Assembly (NCBI GenBank): GCA_947488815.1
Contig: CANLCC010000029.1
Location: forward strand, 1-25,564
Source of the DNA: CAIQIA01 sp945861105
GTDB taxonomy: Bacteria; Cyanobacteriota; Cyanobacteriia; PCC-6307; Cyanobiaceae
Length of the DNA stretch: 25,564 nt
Direction: 5' to 3'
Below, one piece after another: positions 15,832-22,643 of the stretch (its first letter is position 1; each line of letters starts with the position of its first letter). The notes beneath the pieces are model-generated. The model ran no database searches, had not been told where the DNA came from, and saw only the letters and a list, made by a program, of their open reading frames with translations. Position numbers and translations under genes: made by a program.

Positions 15832-16465
15832 ACCGGCGGCGGGGGCACCGGTGCTGCTCGCCGTCTGTGGTGCCTCGGCCCAGGTGCTCGCCCTGCGCGC
15901 CCTGCAGTGGCTGCTGGAGGCTGATCAGAGCGTCGATCTGATCCTCAGCCGTGGTGCCTTCGAGGTCTGGCGGGCTGAGCTGGGCATCCACCTGCCGGTG
16001 GCCCCGGATGAGCAGGCCCGGGTGCTGCGGCAGCATTGCGGCAGCGACCGGGGCCAGTTGCGCTGCCATCGCTGGAACGATCAGGCCGCCCCCCCCGCCA
16101 GTGGCAGCTACTGCACCCGGGGCATGCTGATCCTGCCGGCCACCATGGGCACGGTCGGCCGGCTCGCGGCAGGCGTGGCCCAGGATCTGATCGAACGCTG
16201 CGCCGACGTGCATCTCAAGGAGGCCCGTCCCCTGGTGATTGCCCCGCGGGAAATGCCCTGGAACCTGATCCATCTGCGCAACCTCACCACCCTGGCCGAG
16301 GCCGGTGCCCGCATCGCCCCCCCCATCCCCGCCTGGTATCACCAGCCCACCAGCCTCGATGACATGGTCGATTTCCTGGTGGCGCGCATCCTGGATGTGC
16401 TGGGGTACCAACTCGGTGACCTGCGCCGCTGGCAGGGTCCCATCGAACCTGGGCCGCGGCCCTGA
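15818..16465 (+). CDS. ubiX: Flavin prenyltransferase UbiX
   Basis: A 215-residue flavoprotein that attaches a dimethylallyl group to FMN, giving the prenylated flavin cofactor of UbiD decarboxylases; this supports quinone synthesis. The N-terminus LLAVCGASAQVLALRALQWL is the FMN-binding start (usually GASG; here GASAQ). CTRGMLILPATMGTVGRLAAGVAQDL and the strong family block PREMPWNLIHLRNLTTLAEAGARI-PPIPAWYH follow. The ATG overlaps the RNB gene by 14 bases. The Gly-to-Ala change after GAS is worth noting, but the rest is fully typical. I am confident of the family. Confidence 0.92.
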   Translation: MRSTEPAAGAPVLLAVCGASAQVLALRALQWLLEADQSVDLILSRGAFEVWRAELGIHLPVAPDEQARVLRQHCGSDRGQLRCHRWNDQAAPPASGSYCTRGMLILPATMGTVGRLAAGVAQDLIERCADVHLKEARPLVIAPREMPWNLIHLRNLTTLAEAGARIAPPIPAWYHQPTSLDDMVDFLVARILDVLGYQLGDLRRWQGPIEPGPRP

Positions 16466-16474
16466 CCATCGGCC

Positions 16475-16978
16475 ATGAACCTGCGCGCCCTGCTGCTGCT
16501 GCCCGTGCTGCTGCCCCTGCTGGCCGCCCTGGGGGTGGGGGTGCTCAACCGCGGTGAAGCGGTCCGCCTGCGGCTGCTGCTCTGGACCACCCCGTCGCTG
16601 CCGCTGGGGAGTCTGATCCTGCTGGGGGCCGGGGGTGGTGCCGCCGTCGGTGCCGGATCGGCCCTGCTGGCCCTGGTGGGGGCGGGTTCGTCGGACTCCC
16701 TGCGGCGGCGGTTGCGTCGTCCTGCCGGCCCCCAGGGCGCCAGGGGGGAGGCCGAGGTCGGCTTCGGGCCGGAGCCCGAACCGTTCCGCCCGCAGCCCTT
16801 CCGACCTGAACCTTCCCGCACCGAGTCTTCCCGCACGGAGCCCTGGCCCGCCCGTGACCCCTATGCCCCGGCGCCGACCGTGTCGGTGCCTTATCGGGTG
16901 GTGCGGCCCCAGTCATCGCCGCCGGTGACGACCGACGCCGGCGATGACTGGGGCCGCGACGACGACGGCAGCTGGTGA
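16475..16978 (+). CDS. LapA-like (DUF1049-type) small membrane protein with long polar tail
   Basis: A 167-residue protein with two membrane helices, LLLLPVLLPLLAALGVGVL (about 5-23) and LPLGSLILLGAGGGAAVGAG (about 42-62), separated by NRGEAVRLRLLLWTTPS. The 'VRLxLLxWTTPSLPLG' spacing is like LapA/DUF1049 proteins. The remaining 90 residues are polar and repetitive, with PFRPQPFRPEPSRTESSRTEPW and an acidic DDWGRDDDGSW end. Similarity is only in the membrane part, so the family call is moderate. It follows ubiX by nine bases. A perfect 19-bp inverted repeat lies within its last codons. Confidence 0.6.
   Translation: MNLRALLLLPVLLPLLAALGVGVLNRGEAVRLRLLLWTTPSLPLGSLILLGAGGGAAVGAGSALLALVGAGSSDSLRRRLRRPAGPQGARGEAEVGFGPEPEPFRPQPFRPEPSRTESSRTEPWPARDPYAPAPTVSVPYRVVRPQSSPPVTTDAGDDWGRDDDGSW
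16903..16957 (+). repeat. Perfect 19-bp inverted repeat inside the LapA-like gene
   Basis: The arm GCGGCCCCAGTCATCGCCG (16903-16921) is the exact reverse complement of 16939-16957, with a 17-base loop. It lies about 20 bases before the stop codon. As RNA it would fold very stably. No T run follows, so it is not a classical terminator; it could reduce read-through or protect a processed 3' end. Two copies of TGACCCGGGCG follow at 16976 and 16988. Confidence 0.9.
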
Positions 16979-17013
16979 CCCGGGCGCTGACCCGGGCGGT
17001 GGCACGACTGGCC

Positions 17014-17019
17014 TAACCT
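17014..17019 (+). promoter_or_regulatory. Candidate -10 element of the DUF2996-type gene
   Basis: TAACCT fits TANNNT and ends 21 bases before the GTG start at 17041. No -35 box is evident. Confidence 0.33.
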
Positions 17020-17040
17020 TCGCCCAGCTGTCGCCGTGCC

Positions 17041-17463
17041 GTGAGCGAACCGGAGAGCCTGCCCCCCAAGGCCGCCGCCGCCCCCAAGCCGGCCGCCGCC
17101 CCCAAGCCCGAAGACCAGCCCTTCGCCAGCTTTGTGCCTGAGGTGCTGCTGCCGGCCCTGGCGAGCGAGATCCGCCGTTACGGCGGCCCCGAACCCAGCC
17201 TGCGGCTGGAGCAGGCCCCGATGCCGGTGGTGGGGGAGCCCTGCTGGCAGGTGGTGGGCGAGTTGCCGGGCGCTCGACGGTTCTGGCTCTGCTTCACCCG
17301 TGACGACATCCAGGCCCCCAAGACCATTGCCGTGGCCGAGGCCGGTGCCGACCCCAGCCTGCTCGAGTCGTTTCTGATCGATGAGAAGAAGACAACCCTG
17401 GCCCTGCTGGTGAGCCGCACGGTGCAGCGGCTCAACGGCCAGAAATGGCTCGGGCCCAACTGA
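17041..17463 (+). CDS. DUF2996-type cyanobacterial protein
   Basis: A 140-residue soluble protein starting at GTG. The first 30 residues are a low-complexity Ala/Pro/Lys stretch (PPKAAAAPKPAAAPKPEDQ). The compact domain then runs FASFVPEVLLPALASEIRRY, CWQVVGELPGARRFWLCFTRDD and ends SFLIDEKKTTLALLVSRTVQ before RLNGQKWLGPN. I recognise this as DUF2996-like, a family of cyanobacteria and plastids without a defined activity. It sits 46 bases upstream of acsF on the same strand, so a connection with chlorophyll synthesis or thylakoid assembly is possible, but this rests on the neighbour alone. Confidence 0.75.
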   Translation: MSEPESLPPKAAAAPKPAAAPKPEDQPFASFVPEVLLPALASEIRRYGGPEPSLRLEQAPMPVVGEPCWQVVGELPGARRFWLCFTRDDIQAPKTIAVAEAGADPSLLESFLIDEKKTTLALLVSRTVQRLNGQKWLGPN

Positions 17464-17476
17464 GCCCCGCGCCCCT

Positions 17477-17482
17477 TACGAT
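17477..17482 (+). promoter_or_regulatory. Candidate -10 element of acsF
   Basis: TACGAT matches TANNNT (and TATAAT at four of six positions) 27 bases before the acsF ATG, in the 46-base gap after the DUF2996-type gene. This suggests acsF has its own promoter. Confidence 0.42.
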
Positions 17483-17509
17483 GGGCGATCAGACCAGTGT
17501 CCCAGCCGC

Positions 17510-18592
17510 ATGGTTCCCCCCAGCGCCCTCGCCGATGCCCCCGACACCGCAGGACAGCCGGTGTTCAAGGAGCCTGTGAAGGACACGATCCTCACGCCGC
17601 GCTTCTACACCACCGACTTCGAGGCCATGGCGGCCATGGACCTGCGTCCCAACCAGGTCGAACTGGAAGCCATCTGCGAAGAGTTTCGCAAGGACTACAA
17701 CCGTCACCATTTCGTCCGTGACGGGTCCTTCGACGGCGCCGCCGACCAGATGGACCCCGAGACCCGGCGGGTTTTCGTTGAATTTCTGGAGCAGAGCTGC
17801 ACCTCCGAGTTCTCCGGCTTTCTTCTTTACAAAGAGCTGAGCCGTCGCATCAAGACCCGCAATCCGCTGCTGGCCGAATGCTTTGCCCACATGGCCCGGG
17901 ATGAGGCCCGCCATGCCGGCTTCCTGAACAAGGCCATGGGTGATTTCGGTGTTCAGCTCGACCTCGGTTTCCTGACGGCGAGCAAGGCCTACACCCATTT
18001 CCAACCGAAGTTCATCTTTTACGCCACCTACCTGTCTGAAAAGATCGGCTACTGGCGCTACATCACCATCTTCCGTCACCTCGAGCAGCATCCCGAGAGC
18101 AAGATCTTCCCCATCTTCAATTTCTTTGAGAACTGGTGCCAGGACGAAAATCGCCACGGCGACTTCTTTGATGCCCTGATGAAGGCCCAGCCCGACACCG
18201 TGCGTGGCCCCATCGCCCGCCTGTGGTGCCGCTTCTTCCTGCTGGCTGTGTTCGCCACCATGTACGTGCGCGACGTGGCCCGCAAGGAGTTCTACGAAGC
18301 CCTCGGCCTTGATGCCCGCACCTACGACAAGCTCGTGATCGAGAAGACCAACGAGACATCGGCCCGCATCTTCCCGGTGGTGCTCGACGTCAACCATCCG
18401 ACCTTCTTCGCCGGCCTGGAGCGCCTGGTGGGTCGGAATGAGACCCTGCAACGCATCGATGCCTCCAACGCCCCTGCCCCGCTGAAGCTGCTGCGCAAGT
18501 TGCCGTCGCTGCTGGGCAATGTGGTCGAGATGGCCCGCCTGTTCCTGCTGCCGCCCCTCGTCAGCGATCGTTTCCAACCTGCCGTTCGCTGA
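17510..18592 (+). CDS. acsF: Aerobic Mg-protoporphyrin IX monomethyl ester oxidative cyclase
   Basis: Membrane-associated diiron oxygenase that forms the fifth (isocyclic) ring of chlorophyll using O2. It has 360 residues, normal for the family. The diiron ligands are in CTSEFSGFLLYKEL, MARDEARHAGFLNK (Glu132, His135) and WCQDENRHGDFF (Glu213, His216). The N-terminal block DTILTPRFYTTDFEAMAAMD and the middle block YWRYITIFRHLEQHPE are also characteristic. Cyanobacteria usually have this aerobic cyclase (AcsF/ChlA), sometimes with a second copy for low oxygen; no BchE-type enzyme is seen here. Codon choice is slightly less GC-biased than the neighbours, as expected for a well-expressed gene. 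It is followed two bases later by tldD. Confidence 0.97.
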   Translation: MVPPSALADAPDTAGQPVFKEPVKDTILTPRFYTTDFEAMAAMDLRPNQVELEAICEEFRKDYNRHHFVRDGSFDGAADQMDPETRRVFVEFLEQSCTSEFSGFLLYKELSRRIKTRNPLLAECFAHMARDEARHAGFLNKAMGDFGVQLDLGFLTASKAYTHFQPKFIFYATYLSEKIGYWRYITIFRHLEQHPESKIFPIFNFFENWCQDENRHGDFFDALMKAQPDTVRGPIARLWCRFFLLAVFATMYVRDVARKEFYEALGLDARTYDKLVIEKTNETSARIFPVVLDVNHPTFFAGLERLVGRNETLQRIDASNAPAPLKLLRKLPSLLGNVVEMARLFLLPPLVSDRFQPAVR

Positions 18593-18594
18593 GC

Positions 18595-20019
18595 ATGCCC
18601 ATCTGCTTCGCCGATCCGTCGTGGCGGACTCGGCTGGAGGCCCTGCTGGCCGCCGGCACCGGCGCCGGGGCCGACCTGGTCGAGGTGTTCCTCGAGTCGG
18701 GTGATCGTCTGTCGCTGCTGGCCGAACAGGAGCGGGTGACCAGTGTCAGCCCCTCCTTCGGCAGCGGTGCCGGCATCCGCGTGTTCCGCGGCAGCGGCAG
18801 CGCCACCCGCGATGGGTTCGTCAGCACCAACAACCTCAGTGATGCCGGCCTGCGCCAGGCGCTGGACCAGGCCCTCGGCATGGTGGGCCTTGACCTGTCT
18901 GGTTCCGGGGGGCGCCCCGGTTTTGAGGGCCTTCCCCCTCTGCGGGATCTGGGGGCAGGTCGGGGGGACGGGCTGGCCCGCTGCCCCGGGGTTGCGGAGG
19001 CGGCTGAACGGCTGCTCGACGGCACTGCCCAGCTGCAGCGCCACGGCCGCCATGTGCAGGCCCGTCGGGGCAGCTATTCCCGCGATTGGCAGGAGGTGCT
19101 GGTGGCGGCCAGTGACGGCACCTTCCACCGTGATCTGCGGCTGCACCAGACCCTGGGGCTGAGTCTGCTGGCCGCCGATGGCGACCACCGCTCCAGCGTC
19201 GCCCGGCGGTTCGGCAGCTCCGATGATCCCGATGATCTGCGCCGCTGGGATGCCGAAGCCACGGCCCAAGATCTGGCCGCCAGCAGTGCGTCCATGCTCT
19301 ACGCCGAGGTGGTGGAAGCCGGCACCTATCCGGTGGTGCTGGCCAACCGCTTCGGGGGGGTGATCTTCCACGAGGCGTGCGGCCATCTGCTCGAGACCAC
19401 CCAGATCGAGCGGGGCACCACCCCCTTCGCCGACCGGCTCGGGCAGCCCATTGCCCACGAGGCCCTCACGGCCATCGATGAGGGCTTGTCCCCCGGAGCC
19501 TTCGGCAGTCTCGCGATGGATGACGAGGGCCTGGCACCCCAGCGCACTGTGCTGATCGAGAACGGGGTGCTGCGGGCCTTCCTCTCGGACCGGGCCGGTG
19601 AACTGCGCACCGGCCACCGCCGCACCGGCAGCGGCCGTCGCCAGAGCCATGCCTTCCCTGCCGCCAGCCGCATGCGCAACACCTTCATCGCCGCCGGCCC
19701 CCACAGCCCCGACGACCTGATTGCCTCGATCGACCGCGGTCTCTACTGCAAGGTGATGGGGGGCGGCAGTGTCGGCCCCACGGGGCAGTTCAACTTCTCG
19801 GTGGAAGAGGGGTACCTCATCGAGAACGGCACCCTTGGCAAGCCGGTCAAGGGGGCGACGCTGATCGGTGATGCCCAGACCGTGATGCCGCGCATCTCGA
19901 TGTGTGCCAATGACCTTGATCTGGCGGCGGGGTTCTGTGGGTCGGTGAGCGGCAGCATCTACGTCACCGTGGGCCAACCCCACATCAAGGTGGATGCGAT
20001 CACCGTGGGAGGGCGCTGA
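18595..20019 (+). CDS. tldD: Metalloprotease TldD
   Basis: A 474-residue subunit of the TldD/TldE protease, which trims unfolded peptides through a narrow chamber; in other bacteria it matures ribosomal peptides such as microcin B17 and degrades the antitoxin CcdA. The active-site motif HEACGHLLE (His259, Glu260, His264) lies in GGVIFHEACGHLLET. The C-terminal CMNxL-like region reads RISMCANDLDLAAGFCGSVSG. The ATG is two bases after acsF and the next gene starts one base after its stop, so it forms an operon with tldE and fmt. The match is strong. Confidence 0.94.
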   Translation: MPICFADPSWRTRLEALLAAGTGAGADLVEVFLESGDRLSLLAEQERVTSVSPSFGSGAGIRVFRGSGSATRDGFVSTNNLSDAGLRQALDQALGMVGLDLSGSGGRPGFEGLPPLRDLGAGRGDGLARCPGVAEAAERLLDGTAQLQRHGRHVQARRGSYSRDWQEVLVAASDGTFHRDLRLHQTLGLSLLAADGDHRSSVARRFGSSDDPDDLRRWDAEATAQDLAASSASMLYAEVVEAGTYPVVLANRFGGVIFHEACGHLLETTQIERGTTPFADRLGQPIAHEALTAIDEGLSPGAFGSLAMDDEGLAPQRTVLIENGVLRAFLSDRAGELRTGHRRTGSGRRQSHAFPAASRMRNTFIAAGPHSPDDLIASIDRGLYCKVMGGGSVGPTGQFNFSVEEGYLIENGTLGKPVKGATLIGDAQTVMPRISMCANDLDLAAGFCGSVSGSIYVTVGQPHIKVDAITVGGR

Positions 20020-20020
20020 G

Positions 20021-21391
20021 ATGACCGTTGCTGAAGCCGGCCTCGATGCCGCGGCGCTGCAGGAGTCGCTCACCGATCTGGCCCGCCGCGAGGGTGTCGG
20101 CCAGTGGGACCTGGGGGCAGCCTGCAGCACCGACCTTTCGGTGCAGGTGGACCGGGGGGAACCGCGGCAGCTCAAGGGGGCCCAGCGCAGCGCCGTGACC
20201 GTGAGGGCCTGGGATGCCGAGGGCCGTGTCGGCATCACCAGCTGCACCGACCTGTCGCCGGAAGGGCTGGCCCTGGCCCTGCGGGGAGCGCGGGAGGCCA
20301 GTGCCTTCGGCGACCGTGAGGATCCACCGCAGCTGTCGTGCCGGGCCACCGAACCGCTGGAGCCCCTCGACCGACCCCTGTGTGAGCTGAGCCCCATCAG
20401 CCGGTTGCTCGACACCCTGCTGGAGGCCGAACGGCAGCTGCTGGATCGCCACAAGGCCATCACCACCGTGCCTTACAACGGCCTGGCGGAACGGCGCAGC
20501 ATGCGGGTGTATGTGAACAGCGCCGGCGCCTGCCGCCAGCAGAGCGCCAGCTCGGCGTCGCTTTACCTCTATGCCCGCGCCGAACAGGCCGGCCGCCGGC
20601 CCCGCAGTGCCGGGGCGGTGCGGTTGGCCCATGGCGCCGCCGATCTCGATGTCCAGGGATGTCTGGATGAGTCGGCTGCCCTCACCATCAGCCATCTCGA
20701 TTACGCACCGATCACCTCGGGCACCTACCCCTGCGTCTTCTCGCCCGAAGCCTTCCTCGATCTGATCGGTGCCTTCAGCAACCTGTTCAATGCCCGCTCG
20801 GTGCTGGATGGGGTGAGCCTGTCGACCCGCGAATCGCTGGGGCAATCCCTGGCAGTGCCGTTCCTCACCGTCAGTGATGACCCCCGCCATCCGCTGCACC
20901 TGGCGGCAGCGGCCTTTGACGGTGAAGGCACGCCCACGGGCCGGCTGCCGCTGATTGAGGCGGGGGTGCTGCGCCAGTTTCTCCACAGCGAGGCCACGGC
21001 ACGGCAGTTCGGCGTGATGCCCACGGGTCATGGGGGGCTGGGGGCCAAGGCGTCGGTGTCGCCGGACTGGTTTGTGGTCGAGGCCGCCGCCGGCGCTGGT
21101 GCCGGTGACACCAGCCTGAATCGGGACACCGCCAGCGGTGTGGTGTGGATCGATTCCCTCTCGGCGCTGCATGCCGGCGTGAAGGCCAGCCAGGGGTTGT
21201 TCTCCCTGCCGTTTGATGGCTGGCTGCTGCAGAACGGTGAACGGCGTTCGATCGAGGCCGCCACCGTGGCCGGTGACATCCGCACGGTGCTGCAGTCGAT
21301 CCTGGCCCTGGAGGGGGAGCCGGTGCTGACGCCGTCGGGGCTGGCTCCCCACGTGTGGGTCGAGGGGTTGTCGATCACCGGCGAGGCCTAG
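20021..21391 (+). CDS. pmbA: TldE/PmbA, non-catalytic partner of TldD
   Basis: A 456-residue homologue of TldD without the HExxxH motif: the equivalent central region has only CVFSPEAFLDLIGAFSNLFN. This is normal for TldE (PmbA), which forms the heterodimer that completes the TldD proteolytic chamber. Conserved stretches include PYNGLAERRSMRVYVNSAG and the C-terminal GVVWIDSLSALHAGVKASQGLFSLPFDGWL. ATG 20021 is chosen since it follows the tldD stop by one base; the frame also stays open slightly upstream. The TAG stop shares one base with the GTG start of fmt. Confidence 0.92.
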   Translation: MTVAEAGLDAAALQESLTDLARREGVGQWDLGAACSTDLSVQVDRGEPRQLKGAQRSAVTVRAWDAEGRVGITSCTDLSPEGLALALRGAREASAFGDREDPPQLSCRATEPLEPLDRPLCELSPISRLLDTLLEAERQLLDRHKAITTVPYNGLAERRSMRVYVNSAGACRQQSASSASLYLYARAEQAGRRPRSAGAVRLAHGAADLDVQGCLDESAALTISHLDYAPITSGTYPCVFSPEAFLDLIGAFSNLFNARSVLDGVSLSTRESLGQSLAVPFLTVSDDPRHPLHLAAAAFDGEGTPTGRLPLIEAGVLRQFLHSEATARQFGVMPTGHGGLGAKASVSPDWFVVEAAAGAGAGDTSLNRDTASGVVWIDSLSALHAGVKASQGLFSLPFDGWLLQNGERRSIEAATVAGDIRTVLQSILALEGEPVLTPSGLAPHVWVEGLSITGEA

Positions 21392-22395
21392 TGCGGATCC
21401 TGTTCTGGGGCACGCCGGCCTATGCGGTGCCCACCCTCGAAGCGCTGGCTTCGGCGGGCCATGAGCTGGTGGGGGTGGTGACCCAGCCCGACCGTCGGCG
21501 GGGGCGAGGGGCTGCCCTGGTGCCATCGCCGGTGAAGGCCCGCGCGCTTGAGATTGCAGCGGTGCGGGGCCATGAGATCCCTGTCATCACGCCGCAGCGG
21601 ATCCGCCGGGAGCCCGACACCCAGAGGCGTCTCGCCGATCTGGGGGCCGACCTGTCGGTGGTGGTGGCCTTCGGTCAGCTGCTGCCGCCGGAGGTGCTGG
21701 CCCAGCCACCCCTGGGCTGCTGGAACGGCCACGGCTCGCTGTTGCCCCGTTGGCGCGGTGCAGCACCGATCCAGTGGGCATTGCTGTCGGGCGACACCAC
21801 CACCGGGGTGGGAGTGATGGCCATGGAGGCCGGTCTTGACACGGGCCCCGTGCTGCTCGAACGGGCCATCGGCATCGGCCTGTGCGAAAACGCCGCCCAG
21901 CTGGCCGCCAGGCTGTCGGCGCTGACGGCGACCCTGATGCTCGAAGCCCTGCCCCGCATTGCCGCCGCCGGTGCGGGGCCAGAGCACGAGCGGCTGGCAC
22001 GGCTGCAGGTGCGGCCCCAGGCGGTTGAGGGGGTGACGTTGGCGCGGCTGTTGACCAAGGAGGACCGCGAGATCGACTGGAGCTGGTCTGCCCTCGAGAT
22101 CCACCGGCGGGTGATGGGTCTCTATCCCGATGCCCAGACCCGCTGGGGGGAACGGCGGCTGAAGCTGTTGGCCAGTGAACCGCTGGTGGAGCGGCTGGCA
22201 GACCAGCTCACGCCCGAAGCGGCGGCCCTGAGCCGTCGATCGTGGCCCCGGGCTGAACCCGGCACGGTGCTCGAGGCGGTGAAGGGGCTGGGGCTGGTGC
22301 TGGCGACGGGCGGATGTCCGCTGCTGCTGCGGCGCGCTCAGCTCGAAGGCAAGGCGGCGGTGGAAGGGGAGGCATTGCGCCAGCAACTGAGCTGA
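21391..22395 (+). CDS. fmt: Methionyl-tRNA formyltransferase
   Basis: It transfers a formyl group from 10-formyl-tetrahydrofolate to initiator Met-tRNA. From the GTG that overlaps the tldE stop it has 334 residues. It begins VRILFWGTPAYAVPTLEAL, and the catalytic residues are in CWNGHGSLLPRWRGAAPIQW (Asn112, His114) and EAGLDTGPVLL (Asp150). The usual NxH is preserved, with Gly between the two. The C-terminal OB-like domain with RVMGLYPDAQTRW follows. It is last in the tldD-tldE-fmt run. Its last 58 bases overlap a small gene on the opposite strand. Identification is firm. Confidence 0.94.
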   Translation: MRILFWGTPAYAVPTLEALASAGHELVGVVTQPDRRRGRGAALVPSPVKARALEIAAVRGHEIPVITPQRIRREPDTQRRLADLGADLSVVVAFGQLLPPEVLAQPPLGCWNGHGSLLPRWRGAAPIQWALLSGDTTTGVGVMAMEAGLDTGPVLLERAIGIGLCENAAQLAARLSALTATLMLEALPRIAAAGAGPEHERLARLQVRPQAVEGVTLARLLTKEDREIDWSWSALEIHRRVMGLYPDAQTRWGERRLKLLASEPLVERLADQLTPEAAALSRRSWPRAEPGTVLEAVKGLGLVLATGGCPLLLRRAQLEGKAAVEGEALRQQLS

Positions 22396-22514
22396 CGGGG
22401 CAGCAGCTGGCCGGCGACGGCCAGGGTGAGTGCCAGGCCCTGCAGGCTGCTCACCACCGCCAAGGCCATGCAGATGGGGCAGTGGAGCAGTCCCAGCTCG
22501 CTTCCCGTGGTCAT
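22338..22514 (-). CDS. Small membrane protein with HCPIC motif, unrecognised
   Basis: A 58-codon minus-strand frame too short for common cut-offs. It starts MTTGSELGLLHCPICMALAV, continues with a hydrophobic helix (VVSSLQGLALTLAVAGQLL), and ends in a short polar tail with one more Cys. Third codon positions are almost all G or C, as in real genes here. A TACGCT hexamer 23 bases before the ATG matches the -10 elements of other genes in the window. There is no close ribosome binding site (AAGGA lies 16 bases away). It overlaps the 3' end of fmt by 58 bases and diverges from the GH18 gene. The CxxC could bind metal or form a disulfide. I do not recognise the family. Confidence 0.55.
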   Translation of the reverse strand: MTTGSELGLLHCPICMALAVVSSLQGLALTLAVAGQLLPRQLSCWRNASPSTAALPSS

Positions 22515-22537
22515 CGAGCCAGCCCGGAGATCCTTTC

Positions 22538-22543
22538 AGCGTA
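22538..22543 (-). promoter_or_regulatory. Candidate -10 element of the small HCPIC gene
   Basis: TACGCT on the minus strand fits TANNNT and ends 23 bases before the ATG at 22514, the same distance as in thrC. Confidence 0.3.
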
Positions 22544-22643
22544 GGGGCGGGCAGCGGAAGCGCGGCCCAGAACCCCGTCGATTGACGGATGGGCCATTCG
22601 GCCCAGGCACGGAACACTGGAACGATTCCTGCTCCACCGGTCC

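Noticed and set aside
22590..22605. TGGGCC-ATTC-GGCCCA hairpin before the GH18 gene
   Set aside because: A 6-bp GC-only stem is expected often in such DNA; no other support for a role.
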